Shown here piece by piece: positions 34,896-46,196 of a DNA stretch of 64,000 nt. The first letter of the stretch is position 1; each line of letters begins with the position of its first letter. The position numbers and the translations under genes are program-made. Source of the stretch: Chlamydomonas reinhardtii (taxonomy: Eukaryota; Chlorophyta; Chlorophyceae; Chlamydomonadales; Chlamydomonadaceae); assembly GCF_000002595.2 (NCBI RefSeq), contig NC_057005.1, positions 1,033,565-1,097,564 of the forward strand, in the 5' to 3' direction. The notes below the pieces were generated by a model. It searched no databases, was not told where the DNA came from, and was given only the letters and a program-made list of their open reading frames with translations.

Positions 34896-37086
34896 ATGGC
34901 ATCAATGATGACGCATTCCTCGGTGTTCGCCGCTCCACAGCGCTGCCAGGCCGGGCTGGGTGTGGGCCGGCTGTCAGCGAGCGCACTGGTGCCCTCGCCT
35001 CCGGGCTCTTCATCCGCCTCCAGTGGCGCGTGGCCAGTTTCTACACCCCAGCGACCCACTGCTTGCGGTCTGTCTATGAAACTGCCAGGCGCACGCGCTA
35101 GCGCCAGCGCCTGCGCCAGCGCCAGTGCTGCCACCACGGGCTCAAAGTCGGCGCAGCTACACGCTCACCATCAACGCCACGTTCCACAACGCGAACACCT
35201 CCCACGACACCCAGCTCACCCACAGCGGCCGCAGCACCCGCAGCACCCGCAGCACCCGCCCCGCCTCCCCGGCCGCCGGCGGGGCCCGGGGCCGTGCCGG
35301 GCGGGGGTGCTTGAGGGGTTTTCCGGCGTGTCAAACCTCATGGCCCCGGAGTTCGCCACCGTGTTCTCAGCCATCATCGCCATCACTTCGGTCTCGATCA
35401 ATCTGTACGGCGGACTCATCACGGAGAAGCGCCGGGCAGAGCTTGCCAGAGAGGTGAGCGAGTGGTGCGAGACAGAGAGAGAGAGAAAGAGCGTGTGCGA
35501 GAGAGCAGGCTTGGCCAGTTCTCGGCTTGATGTGCTGTAGCTTCTGCCAGGGGCGGCGCAGTGCGTGGGCAGGCGCTGGCTGCTACAGCCCGACACCCGT
35601 GTGTAAGGCGATGCAGTCGGTGCTGGTGCTGGTGACAAGCGACGTATGCGGCACATGCGGCACAAGGCAGTTACCGCAACACCCCCCCCCCACACACACA
35701 CACACGCGTTCGCACAGGTGGAGAGGGAGCGGCAGACCTTGGCGGCTGCTGAGGAGGAGCGCTCGGTGGTGGCGCGCTACCGGGGGCCGCTGCTGGAGGC
35801 CACTGCCGACTTGGAGGCGCGCATCTACCACATAGCCACGTTGTCGGGTGCGTGGGGGCCTGGGAGGAAGAGCGCGCGTGTGTGTTTGTGTCGTGTAAAG
35901 TGTGCTGTGTGCCGTGGGACATTGCGTTCCGCTGCAGACATTAACGGCTGTAGGCAGTCCTGACCCATCGGCATCGGTCACTGGCACGGGTCGCATGTGT
36001 GTTTTGCACAGGCGAGTGGCGAAGCGGCGAGGTGGTGTGCGAGGAGGAGGTTGTGTACACGCTCTTCTGCCTGGCACAGGTGAGGGGCTGGAACGGGTGG
36101 AGCACACGCTCACATGAAAGCCGGGCGGGATGCAAGGAGCGGGGCCCGGTCCAGGGGCGTGGGGCGAAACGGTGACATGCGTGTTTGTGACTCATGGGCG
36201 GGGAGAGGGCTGTTGCACTGGCTTAGTCACGGCTGGAAGCCGCCGGTTTGAATACCACAAACACGCACACGACCACCAGCCCTCCAGCCTCCAGATTTAG
36301 GTCCCCTTGCTACTGCCGATTCCTCATTGCTCATGGAGGCACGTTGTGTGTGCATAGGATAACCCGCTCCCTGTGCCTCTCCTCTCCAGTGGCTGGGGTT
36401 TCTGGAAGTCATCCGACGCGAGGGGCCGCGTGAGCGCTCCTTCCTGCAGCGCAGCGGCGGCACCGGCAACACAAGCGGCGGTGCGGCTGGCGGCGGCGGT
36501 GCCGATGGCGCCGGCGGCCCGGGTCTGCAGGGAGGCACCGACACGCTCACCACACTCGTGGAGGGGTTCCGGTTCGTGCTGTCCGCGCACCCCACCACGC
36601 TTCGCAGATGGTGCGTTGTCGGTTGCGGCGTTTTGCGAACTTCCGCATTGCTGACATGATATTCGCTGTGCTGCTTTAAGGCTGCTGCACCGCAACGGCT
36701 TCTGTACACACAGAGTAATACCCGCCACATTAAATTCTGCTACCCACGCGCAGGTACGAGCAGGGCGACGACCGCGATCATCCCGGACTGCGCTCGCGGC
36801 TGCTGATGCTGCGGGGAACACCCGCGCTGCCGCCGCCACACGCCATGCGGGCAGCCGCTGCGGCCGCTGCTGCGGCAGCGGGGGCAGGTGTGGCGGTGGC
36901 AAAGGTCGGCGGCGCGCCTCCGCACTTGCCGCCAGCGCCTGAGACGGACTGGGCGGCGGTGTCTGCAGCGGCCGCGGCCGCGGCCGCCTCCAGTAGTAGC
37001 CCCATCCCTAGCAGCGGTGGCAGCGCGTATGGCATTAGCAGCACCAGCACCAGCAGCAGCGGAGGGGCAGAGCCGGCGGGCCCGTC

Positions 37087-37137
<51 letters not shown>

Positions 37138-37657
37138 CACGTGGCGCGGGGCGTGGGTGGGCATGGCCAACGGCGGCGTGGGTGCGGGCGGCGGGCCAGC
37201 GCTGCCGCCGCCGCCCACACAGCCAGTGATGCTGCTGCCGGCGGGGTTCAACTCACCGGGGTCGGTTGGGCGGCCGCCGGCGTACGGCCCCGGCGCGGGG
37301 TCCGAGCTCGTCATTGGTGCGTAGGCGAGAGCTGGGCGGGGCTGGCCGGGTAGCCGTCCATGCGCGAGACGGAGTTCGGGGGTTTAGCATATCTGTGTTG
37401 GGTGGGCTTATTTCTTTGTGAGCAAACCGTGACTTGATTAGTAGCCCCATAAGCGCACCCAGCGCTGTGCATCCATCCGTGTGTTGTGCAGCCGTGCGCT
37501 GTAACGGCCCGCGGATGCCTGCCGCTTGACGCCTCCCTCGCAACCCAACAGGGAGCCTGGACGAGTTGAGCCTGCAGGAGGCCGGTTTCAATGCCGACGC
37601 CAACGGCGACGGCGACGGCAACTCCTCCTCTTTCTCCACGTCGCCACCGCCGCAGCC

Positions 37658-37692
<35 letters not shown>

Positions 37693-39413
37693 TACAGCTA
37701 CAGCCACTGCCGCCGCCGCCGCAGAGCCCCATGCCCGGCGCGGCGCCGCGTTACCCCCCGCCCGAGCCCACGACACTGACCGTGCCGCCGCCGCCGTCCG
37801 CCGCCGGCGCGCCGCCATCGGCTGGCGGCAACGCCGTCGCTGCCGCGATGATGTTTGCTGACTTCGGTCCTTCACTCGCGAGTCTCAGCAGCCTCAGCAG
37901 CATCGACGAAGGCTCCTTCTCGGGCTTTGGCGGCGCCGCGGCTTTTGGTGGAGGACTGGAGGGGCTCGGAGCTGGCGGTGGTGCAGCTGCGGCAGCTGCA
38001 GCAGCTGCAGCCGGGCGGGAGGGGGGCTACGAGGCGGCGGGCGGGCGGCTGTCGGCGCCACGTGATGTGTTTCACATGTCGCGTGGCACGCAGCGCTCCA
38101 TTGGGTCCATGATGGTGGTCACGCCCATGGGTCAGTCCGGACCGCATGTGTGTTCGCGTATGTGTGTGTTACGCAGTGGGGAAGCGCGAGGATAGGGGAT
38201 CGGCTCCCGGGCCGTTTGTGTGAGCGCGTGCGAGTGTAGCATAGCGCAAGAGGAATGACGTGGAATGACTGCCCACCTCAATACAATCTGTTCTGACGTC
38301 CCTTCCTTCGCTCGCTCGCTCGCCGCCCCCCTTCGTTGTAATTTAATCCATCCCTTCTCCACATGAACGGCTGCCCCCCAGGCGCCAAGCGCCACTACAC
38401 CACCAGCTACGGCGACTTCTACAACCGGTGAGGCGGCCTCGGTGCGGGATCACGGACTGCAAGTCGCTCGGCTCGGGCACCTAACCCTCTCCTGTGCCCC
38501 CACCGCAACCCCACCCGCCCAACCCCAACTCCAACAACTGCATTCACGTGCCTTGTGTCCTCACCTTGGCACTGCCCCCATCCACCCTCTCCTCCCTCCT
38601 TCCTTCCTCCTTCCTCCCTCCAATGCTCTCACCCTGTTCCCATTGCCTTAACCTCGCAATGCCCCCTCCCTCCACTAGTTTGGGCTTGGTTTGGTTTAGA
38701 TTGGGCTGGCACATAAAATCCCCCTCTCCCCCCTTTAATTTTGGATTGGAGTGGACTAGCCCCCTGTCATAAATTATGAAAGCAACCCCCTCCTCTCCCT
38801 CCCCCCCCCCGCCACACACACGTGCAGCTACTACCTGGACCCTGTGTTCGCCAGCTGGCTGCGGCCGGTGCACACTGACATCCTGGCGCTGGTGGGCGGC
38901 AGGAGGTGGACGGGGCAGGGGCCCTTCCCGCTCAACAGGTGGGAGGAGCGGGCGGGCGGTGGGGGGAGAGGGCGGGCGGTGGAGAGGTGGGAGCTGGGAG
39001 GTAGCTGAGAGTGCGTAAGGACAGGAGGGGGGCGGACGTTTGCGCGCTTGTGTGTTTATGAGGCCGAATGGGCATCCAAAGTCACTTTGCGGTGGCTGGG
39101 ACGGCGTCCCGCCTCAACTCAAGTGTCCGCCGTCAGCAATGCTGATGGAGGTCACATAGCTAGTGTCAGCCACCCTGCATGCATCTGCCTCCGTGCCTGC
39201 CACACTCTATCCGCCACCTCCACCCTGCCTCCTCAACCCCACCTCACCCACCCCCACCAACCCACCCGCAGGTGGACTCGGCTGCTCCTGCTGCAGCAGC
39301 TGCTGGTTGAGGCCATCGACCTGCTGGACCCGGCGCACGTGCGCGTGCCCGCCAACCGCCGCGTGGTGCTGGCACCCATCAGCTTCCGCGAGGCGCCCGA
39401 GCTGGAGGCGTAC

Positions 39414-39461
<48 letters not shown>

Positions 39462-40025
39462 TTGTTTGTTTGTGTGTATATGTGCTTGCATGTGTGCGCA
39501 TGTGTTTGGATGGGTACGGTATGTTGGAAAGCATGGCGGGAGAGCGCTTGTGGCTGCGGCTTGGTTTGTGCGCCTACGTATTTACCACATTCCATTCCAG
39601 TCACATCACATTCGCCCCCACCGCCACACATGCACGCACACAGGGCGCGCATGCGCGAGATGAGTCAGGTGGAGTCGCCGCTGCAGATGCAACAAAGCGC
39701 GGACGCCGCCGCCGCCGCCAGTCCCTTGGGCCGGCTCCGCGCCTGGGTGCAGGGCCTGTCGGCGCAGCAGGTGGGGGCTGGGGAGGCAGGAGCCGCCCCT
39801 GCAGCCTCGACTTCGTCGTCGTCGGGGGCGGCGACAGGAGGCATCTACACGCCTGACCTGGTGTCCACGACAGCGGCGGCTGCGGCGCTGGGCGCGGCGG
39901 GGAACGGAGACGGCGCGGTGGCGGCGGGACAGCAGCAGCAGCAAGCTACGGTGGTGGTGGTGGCGCCGGGGAGTGCGGGCGGCGCCAGCAATGGAAACAG
40001 TGGTGGCAACGGCACGGGGCGGTAG
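34896..40025 (+). CDS. Conserved protein of unknown function, probably plastid-targeted, with polyQ tracts
   Basis: Ten exons, 933 residues: 34896-35453, 35718-35847, 36012-36079, 36390-36610, 36754-37316, 37552-38130, 38382-38427, 38828-38938, 39272-39415, 39644-40025. The N-terminus (MASMMTHSSVFAAPQRC, Ser/Ala/Arg-rich) looks like a chloroplast transit peptide. A hydrophobic segment follows (FATVFSAIIAITSVSINLYG). The conserved core has RYRGPLLEATADLEARIYHIA, then EEEVVYTLFCLAQWLGFLEVIRRE, then RGTQRSIGSMM, and late SYGDFYNRYYLDPVFASWL and LLVEAIDLLDP. I know this pattern from plant and cyanobacterial proteins without an assigned function. Between the core blocks are long Ala, Gly, Ser, Pro and Gln tracts, including 16 consecutive Gln. 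The last intron starts with a 45-nt GT run. A TGTAA signal lies 86 nt after the stop. The N-terminal 150 residues are low-complexity and least certain. Confidence 0.72.
37088..37135 (+). repeat. (CAG)16 coding microsatellite
   Basis: Sixteen perfect CAG codons encode a Gln16 tract in exon 5 of the plastid-protein gene. A shorter CAG run lies at about 37660-37690 in exon 6. Confidence 0.95.
39416..39460 (+). repeat. (GT)n microsatellite forming a splice donor
   Basis: A 45-nt GT run begins at the first base of intron 9 of the plastid-protein gene, so the donor GT lies within the microsatellite. Confidence 0.85.
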
Positions 40026-40388
40026 AGCTATCAGCGCGCACGGCTTAGTGACAACCAAAGCACTGCCGGGGCCATTCGCGTATCCCGAGGACACGGCAGT
40101 GACCCGCCCCTGTAATATGGCTATGCGGCTATGCTTGCAACAGCTTGCAACGTTGCTATGAAGGCCAAGACTAGCGACTCGGTAGACATGTCGTAAACTG
40201 TGGACGGCTGCATTATGCATTACCGTTAAACCCGGAGAGCAGGTGTGCGTATTGGCACGAGACTGTCATTCGCAAGCACAGCCGCACAGGAACCGCAAAT
40301 CGAATAAGTCTCGGCTGTCTGTCTATCATCCGGCTGGATGCCTCTTGTAAGCAACCAATCCCATGAAACATCTCGTGCCCCCTGCGCC
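40026..40388. other. Convergent 3' ends of two genes
   Basis: Space between the plus gene ending at 40025 and the minus gene ending at 40389. It holds their 3' UTRs and nothing else that I can see. Confidence 0.5.
40111..40115 (+). terminator. TGTAA polyadenylation signal for the plastid-protein gene
   Basis: TGTAA 86 nt downstream of the stop codon at 40025. Confidence 0.55.
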
Positions 40389-43061
40389 TCATTCGCTCAA
40401 GTCCAACGCCCGCCTAGATCTCCGCTTCTGCGAGGCCGCATCTAGGGACGTCCAAGTCGCATTGCCTTCCTCCTCCTCCTCGCCGCTACTAATGTTACTG
40501 CTACTGCCGGTGCTACTACTGCTACTGCCGCCGTCGGCTGGCACCGCTATCGGCGAAAACGGCACCTGCAGGGTGGGGGCAACCGGGCGAGCCACCACGC
40601 ATACGTCACTGCTCCAATGTCGGTACGTGCTGGTCGATTTTGGACTTTCCCCCTCCTCATTATCCCCAAGTAAACCCCACCCCAACACGCCTGCCCCGCC
40701 TCCTGCCGCGTGGCACTGGAGTCTACTCGCGGCTACCCCCCGGTACCTGAAACAAAGGACTCCCCCCTCGGCCCCTCCCACGCCAACATTGGAAACACTC
40801 TGGAGAAACACTAACCCGCTTGTCCGCCCCTGGCCGCTCCCCCCTCCCGCGCACCTGCTTGTCTAGCATGCGCATGACTGTGCCGAAGGTGGGGTGCTTC
40901 ACATCGTGGTACGGCAGCAGCAGCGCAGCCTCCACCACCGCCATGGACGCCGCGTCCGCCACATCGCCCCACACCTGCGCGCGACATGGCAGCGGGGGCA
41001 GCGGGGGCGTGTGTGTCTAAGAGCGCAAGGGACGGATAGACGGAGGGCAGCACGTTTGCGTGCGCGTGTGAGGCGGGGTGAACGGCGAACACCTGCCGCG
41101 GCTGATTTCCAGGAGTCCACCCACCGTCATTGACCCGCCCCAGCTTTCATGATCCATCACGTTGATGAAGAACCTGATGAGGGCAGCATAACGAGCACAT
41201 GCAGCAGCGGTCATGGCTAGGACTTACTATGCCGGAAAATCATGCGGCCATGTGATCTGGTACACCGCTTGCACACATACATAGGGTCTGTGGGGCGCCG
41301 CGAACAGCTTCGCAAGGCCTCAGGCACTGAGGGAGTCAGCCACTCACTCTCGTGTGGATGGGATCATGGCAACGTGTCCGCGCCTGCAGCGGGAGGGCGA
41401 CACACGTGTCGTAAGGTGTGTGGGCAGGCGCTGTGCTTATTCACACGACTATGACGAGGCGGGATGCAGGCGCCCCACACACTAGAAGCAACACGCACGT
41501 TTCCTGGCTGGACTGAGCTGCCCATGTGCCCATGGCTGCTGCACAAGTGCCCCAACCCTACCCCATCGCCGGCAGTTGCGCACCCGCGCACCCACCTGGC
41601 ATCACCCAGCATGCACACGGCAGCGACCCACCCACCCACCCCCGTGCCCACCCACCTCATGAACACTGGCCCGCCCTCGTGCTCCGGCACCTTGAGCAAA
41701 CCCGCCAGGCTGCCCTGCGCCAAAATACAGGCGACCACACCAATGTGAGTGTCTCTTTGCAGGAGCTGCATGTAGACGTCCCATCCTCCTCCTCCTCCTC
41801 CCAACACCTCCGCCTCCTCGTCCTCCTCCTCCTCCTCCTCCTCCTCCTCCTCCTCCTCCTCCTCCTCCTCCTCCTCCAGCTGCACCAGCACCAGCGCCTC
41901 TGCACCAGCCCTTGCCTGGCCCCCTCAACACCCACACCCACACGCGTGCACGCATCCCGCGGCGCCCCTTGTGCTCTCCAACACACCCACACCCACTCAC
42001 CCGCCCACACACCCACGCCCCACCCCACATACCCCCCCACCCCACCACACACACACACCTGCAGCAGCCCGTACGGCGGTCCCGAGGAGCCCTCCGGCGG
42101 CACCGCCTCATTGCGATAGAACACACAGCCGCGGCAGGCGGGCCCGTTGACCGCCGCCTCCAGCACCAGGGCCGCGGTGGCGGGCGCCCGCTCGAACAGC
42201 GGCTTGATGCGGATCTGACGAGGTCGGGGGAAAGAGGGAGGCGGGAGGGAGGCGGAGAGGGGAGAGATGAGAGAGGGGGGAGGTGGGGGAGAAGGAGAGG
42301 CAGGTTGGCGCGCTTGGGTATGTTGTGAGGGCGGGTTCTGAAGGGGTCCGCTGTCACAGTACGGTACCTCGACTCAGGCCCGCAGACTTATCCCCGGCGT
42401 CCCACGCCATCGCCGCCGCCCATTGCGCCTCCTTGGCGCCCGCAGCCACCCCGTCGCCGGCCACCGCGCACCTGCCCCAGCGAGGTGTTCAGCACCAGCT
42501 GCATGGCGGCATAATCGGACGCCTTTACCTCCGGCGCCGTGCACAGCCTGCACGACAGCCGGCAGCTCTTTGCCATGAAGCCAGGGTTCTTATTGCACTC
42601 GCCCTTCTCAGCCCAGTCGCTGCAGGCCGACTCCGCATCGCGGCAGGCCTTGGGATTCTCCGTCCACTGTGTTGTTAAGCGGGGTGTCATAGGCGGCGTG
42701 CGGTATTGGGCGGTGTGCAGGCAAGCGCGAGAGGGATGCTGGGTGTGAACGAGGCACGCGTGCACGTTGGGGTGTGAGCTGCCCCGCTTTAAGAACAGCC
42801 AGTAGTACCACGCTTATGTACTGACGACAAAAATACTGGCATATGATGCTGCTAAGTACCCGGGCGCGGGGCGTCCACTGCAAGCCCGTTGGTGGACACG
42901 ACCGAATGTGACTTGTCGAGCGCAACCACGCTCCCTTGAGCTCGTACGCTTACCGTCTCAAACGCTGTGTCCCTGTCCGTAGCTGCTAGCAAACCTCGAG
43001 GCCAGCGGGCGACTGAAAGAAGCAATCCGAACAGCAGTAGCACAGTTTGCCCACGGGCCAT
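40389..43061 (-). CDS. Secreted ShK plus cyclophilin-like domain protein
   Basis: Seven exons, 287 residues: 42954-43061, 42472-42666, 42059-42214, 41656-41714, 41125-41173, 40855-40974, 40389-40565. A signal peptide (ARGQTVLLLFGLLLSVARW) is followed by a six-Cys ShK-type module (CRDAESACSDWAEKGEC with CRLSCRLC). Then comes a cyclophilin-like region: VLNTSLGQIRIKPLF, CRGCVFYRNE, GPPYGLLQGSLAGLL, FFINVMDHESWG, DAASMAVVEAALLLPYHD and GTVMRMLDKQ. Prolyl isomerase-fold proteins of this divergent type occur in algae, but activity cannot be assumed. The tail is Ser/Glu-rich and ends RRSRRALDLSE. The link from exon 4 to exon 5 is short compared with other cyclophilin-like proteins, so a small exon between 41174 and 41655 may be missing from my model. 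An alternative Met lies at 43088. Confidence 0.68.
41821..41877. repeat. (TCC)n microsatellite
   Basis: Nearly pure TCC/CTC run inside the third intron of the ShK/cyclophilin-like gene. It also produces polyglutamate/polyleucine pseudo-frames. Confidence 0.95.
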
Positions 43062-43560
43062 TCTGTTCCCCAAAGCAATCCTTATCACAGATGTGGTTAC
43101 ATCATTATCATGATAGTCAGCAGCGTGTTAGCCGGTTCGCGAAGAAGGACTGAGTTCAATCGTCTCCTACAAACTCCCTATCTATAAATACCTGCAATCA
43201 CACTGATTGTCAAAACTGTAGCCAGCGATGATGAAGCCCGTGCAAAATCGGTATCGAAACACGCACTGGCCCCACATCTACGTCGGGTCGTGTCACTAGC
43301 AGTCCTTCCTCATTTCCACCGCGCGTCACACGACGCAGTCCTGCCTCCGACCCTGCATTCTCTGCTCCCCTATGCTTCCCGAGACACACAACAATGTGAT
43401 TGAACGAGACAAAAGCCGAGCCACAACAACACATACCGTGTAAGCTGTTCCACTCACGCAATACAACTGGCGTATCAGCCATGGCATGCCTCCGCCGCGT
43501 GAGGCCGCCGCCGCGTCAACGCCCAGCTGACATCAACAGTCCCCGCAAGTCCTGACTCCT
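43062..43560. other. Promoter of ShK/cyclophilin-like gene and 3' UTR of peroxiredoxin gene
   Basis: A TATA-like TATTTATA (minus strand, 43183-43190) lies about 120 bp upstream of the ShK gene ATG. A minus-strand TGTAA for the peroxiredoxin gene lies at 43097-43101. The 91-codon open frame here has no family features. Confidence 0.45.
43097..43101 (-). terminator. TGTAA polyadenylation signal for the peroxiredoxin gene
   Basis: Minus-strand TGTAA 460 nt downstream of the peroxiredoxin stop, inside the region that should also hold the next gene's promoter. Confidence 0.4.
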
Positions 43561-45596
43561 TTAGTTGCAGGAGTGCGGGTAGATGCACTTCCACAGATCG
43601 ATCATGCTCTTGCAGTCCGTCACCTTGAGGTCAGCCGGCGCCGACTCCACGCGCTGCGGGGGGCCAGGGAAACACAGGCCACACTAGTTGCTGTAAAGCT
43701 TAGCAAAGGGGGGGGGCTACATTCATAACTAGTTAAGGAAGTGGTAGACGGTAGACCCGGGGGCGGGGGGGTAGCACATGGCGCGCCGCAGAGCTGCCAG
43801 TGAAACCACGTGGTGCCTGATTGACCAAAAGGCCACAAGCCACAATTCACAAGGCCCGAACCCGCAGCACAGCTCTACCCATATCCGACGCCATTGCGAA
43901 TTCTGTCGTGCCCAGCCCAGCCTTCCTGCTCCTCCCTGCACCCGTGCCCGAGCTCACCCGCAACTCACAGCCACCGCCCCACAACCACCCCTTGGTCCTG
44001 CCCCGCCCCGCCCCGCCCTACCCCGCCCCACCCCGCCCCACCCCGCCCCGCCCCACTCCGCCTCAGTGCTCCACCCACCAGCTTGAGCAGCACACCGTCC
44101 TCCACCACCGCCGCGTAGCGCTGGCACTTGGGCCCCTGCCCGGCCTCGGGCGCGCCGATCTCCAGACCCAGCAGCCGCACCAGCCCCCCGTTCTTGTCGG
44201 CGAGCAGCTCAACCTGGTGCACACATTGCATGGGGTTGTCAGACGTGGCGAAGCGATTGGCACGGAAAGTGCTGCAGCGTGTAGGCGCGGCTCCTTGGTG
44301 CCCAGTGAGCGCTATTCGAGTCATCCACACGGCGTTCCTGCCGCTCCTGGTTGGCCCGTCCCGCCTACGCCTGCACGTCAACGCCGTTCTGGCTTCTGCA
44401 ATGCCGCGCCCCTTCACTGCACACGCTACACCCAGGGCTCCACACCACAGCGTCTGCCCGCGCAAGCTCCCGCCTCTGCCCCTCCCAAAAGAACATCTGC
44501 CACCGCCGCCGGCATCCACCCACCCACCCAACCAAGCCCTGCCCACCCGCTTGTGCTGCAGCGTGGGGCGGGCCGCCAGCTCAGCTACCGCCGCCGGCGC
44601 ATCCACAGTCACGCACAATACCTTGTCAACACCCATGGTCGCCAGCTTGTCAGCCTGCAGGGGTGTAGGGCGTGGCGTGCGTGGTGTGTGTGGCGTTTCA
44701 GCATGGCATCCAGGGTTTGCGCCAGGGGCAAAAGTGGGTCCGGGGGTGTCTTGCGCTAACCAAGGAGGGCTGCGTGCGTGTGCCTGTATACAGCTTGGCG
44801 GGCGCCGGCCTCCCCCCCCCCCGCGGCCCCCGGCGCAGCCGCACTCCCTCAGGCCGCGGTCTCCGCCAGCCAGCGATCGCGGGCGCCAAGGTGGAAGTGA
44901 GCGGGATAGCTAATCCACGTAAAAGAGTGTCTGCGCCAGGTACCGTACTATCCCACACTTGCGGGGACTGGACATGCTACCATTCCGTGCGTGCATGCCG
45001 CTCAGCTAACAGCACCCATGGCGTCATCCCCGCACGACACCAGGCGGCTCCGTCTAAGGGTACCACTAAATAGCACCTGAAGAAGGCTCGTATTGTCAGC
45101 GGATTGCTCCGACCTTCACAACGCACCTGGGCGATGTAGCCGGGGATGTGTTTCTCCACGCACACCGGCCCGCCAGGGAAGCCCACCAGGATCACCTTCT
45201 TGCCCTGCATGCCAGTCAGTAGCGATGCAGACAACGGCTCTTGCACATGAGCACTGCTCCGCTCGCGAAGAACTGGTGCTGCGGGTTCGGTGCGTGTGCG
45301 CATGCCACGCATGCAGGTCGACGACCTACCTTGAAGACGTCCGTGAGCGACAGCTTCTTGTCGTTCTGCCAGAGGCACAGGTCTTGACGCAGGGTCAGAT
45401 CGCGGCGACGGCCCAGGCCAATGTGGCACACCGTTGGGGAGAGGTCCGAGTTCAGGTGCCCGTCGGGGACTGGCCCCGCCTTGCGCAGCGGCTCTGCCGC
45501 CGCTCCAAAAAGGCGAATGGCTTGCTGGCTCATCTGTTGACGCTGAGCCAACGCCCCGAAGGCCAATCGAAACACCGACGACGCAGACTGCTGCAT
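43561..45596 (-). CDS. PRX4: Type II (PRX5-like) peroxiredoxin with altered active-site loop
   Basis: Five exons, all phase 0, 226 residues: 45330-45596, 45127-45204, 44547-44654, 44079-44213, 43561-43653. Peroxiredoxins of this type reduce peroxides using thioredoxin or glutaredoxin. Visible landmarks: KKVILVGFPGGPVCVEKHIPGYI (family form: PGAFTPTCS..H.PGF), ADKLATMGVDKVLCVTVDA, ELLADKNGGLVRLLGLEIG and CQRYAAVVEDGVLLKL. The peroxidatic Cys and the later Arg are kept, but the loop is two residues shorter and the Thr three before the Cys is lost, so the classical PxxxTxxC motif is broken. The N-terminus (MQQSASSVFRLAFGALAQRQQ) looks like a mitochondrial or plastid presequence. A start at the next Met is possible. 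A Cys-containing tail (DLWKCIYPHSCN) follows the domain. The symbol rests on my memory of locus order. Confidence 0.8.
43997..44060. repeat. CCCCGCCC simple repeat
   Basis: Degenerate CCCCGCCC/CCCCACC repeats in the last intron of the peroxiredoxin gene. On the other strand these are G-rich and could form quadruplexes. Confidence 0.8.
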
Positions 45597-46196
45597 TTTT
45601 GGTATTGGAGGTTCGCGACTCACAAGCGCTGGGCCCGGTGCGTGTGTCACCTGATAGAATGTCAAACAAATGACGTATAGGACTGGCGAGCAGGCAAGAT
45701 AACTGGAAGAGAAACCGGAACTGCGCCCATGCAACTGCTTCCCCTTCATTTACCAAGCCATGCATACCAGATACTGATTACTGTGTTTCTCTGCGTTTAA
45801 TACTCGATTTCTAAGCACATTGTGAAACACGCAGATAAGCGAAGCAAAGGCAAAAGTCTTGTCCCCCTGGCCCTGGAGAGCAGGACTGCCTCGCAACCCT
45901 TTTAAGTTCAACAGTATCGTCGCCTGGGACACAAACCTAATCGTGTCTGGGGCAGCTTCCTGGCGACTGGCGACAGCCCCGTTTGACAGCTCTATTCGCA
46001 GCGGCCAAGCGCAAGCTAGCGGTCGCGGCGAGCTAGGGGCGCCGTTGGAGAGGCGCCCCATGACGTTAAAAAGGACGCGCTTCGGTTTCTCGGCGTGAGC
46101 TGTGCTGGTGCGCAACACGGTCGTGTTGGCGAAGACCCTTACGCGCTGCGCTCTCCCCCAGGAAGGGGCGTCTCGCGGCTCACCGCGGGAGCTGCC
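45597..46196. promoter_or_regulatory. Bidirectional promoter region
   Basis: A 600-bp gap separates the divergent start codons of the peroxiredoxin gene (minus) and the membrane-protein gene (plus). No individual element stands out. Confidence 0.45.

Noticed and set aside
41526-42119. Plus-strand 197-codon frame with leucine tract
   Set aside because: It arises from the TCC microsatellite and the antisense of the ShK/cyclophilin-like gene.
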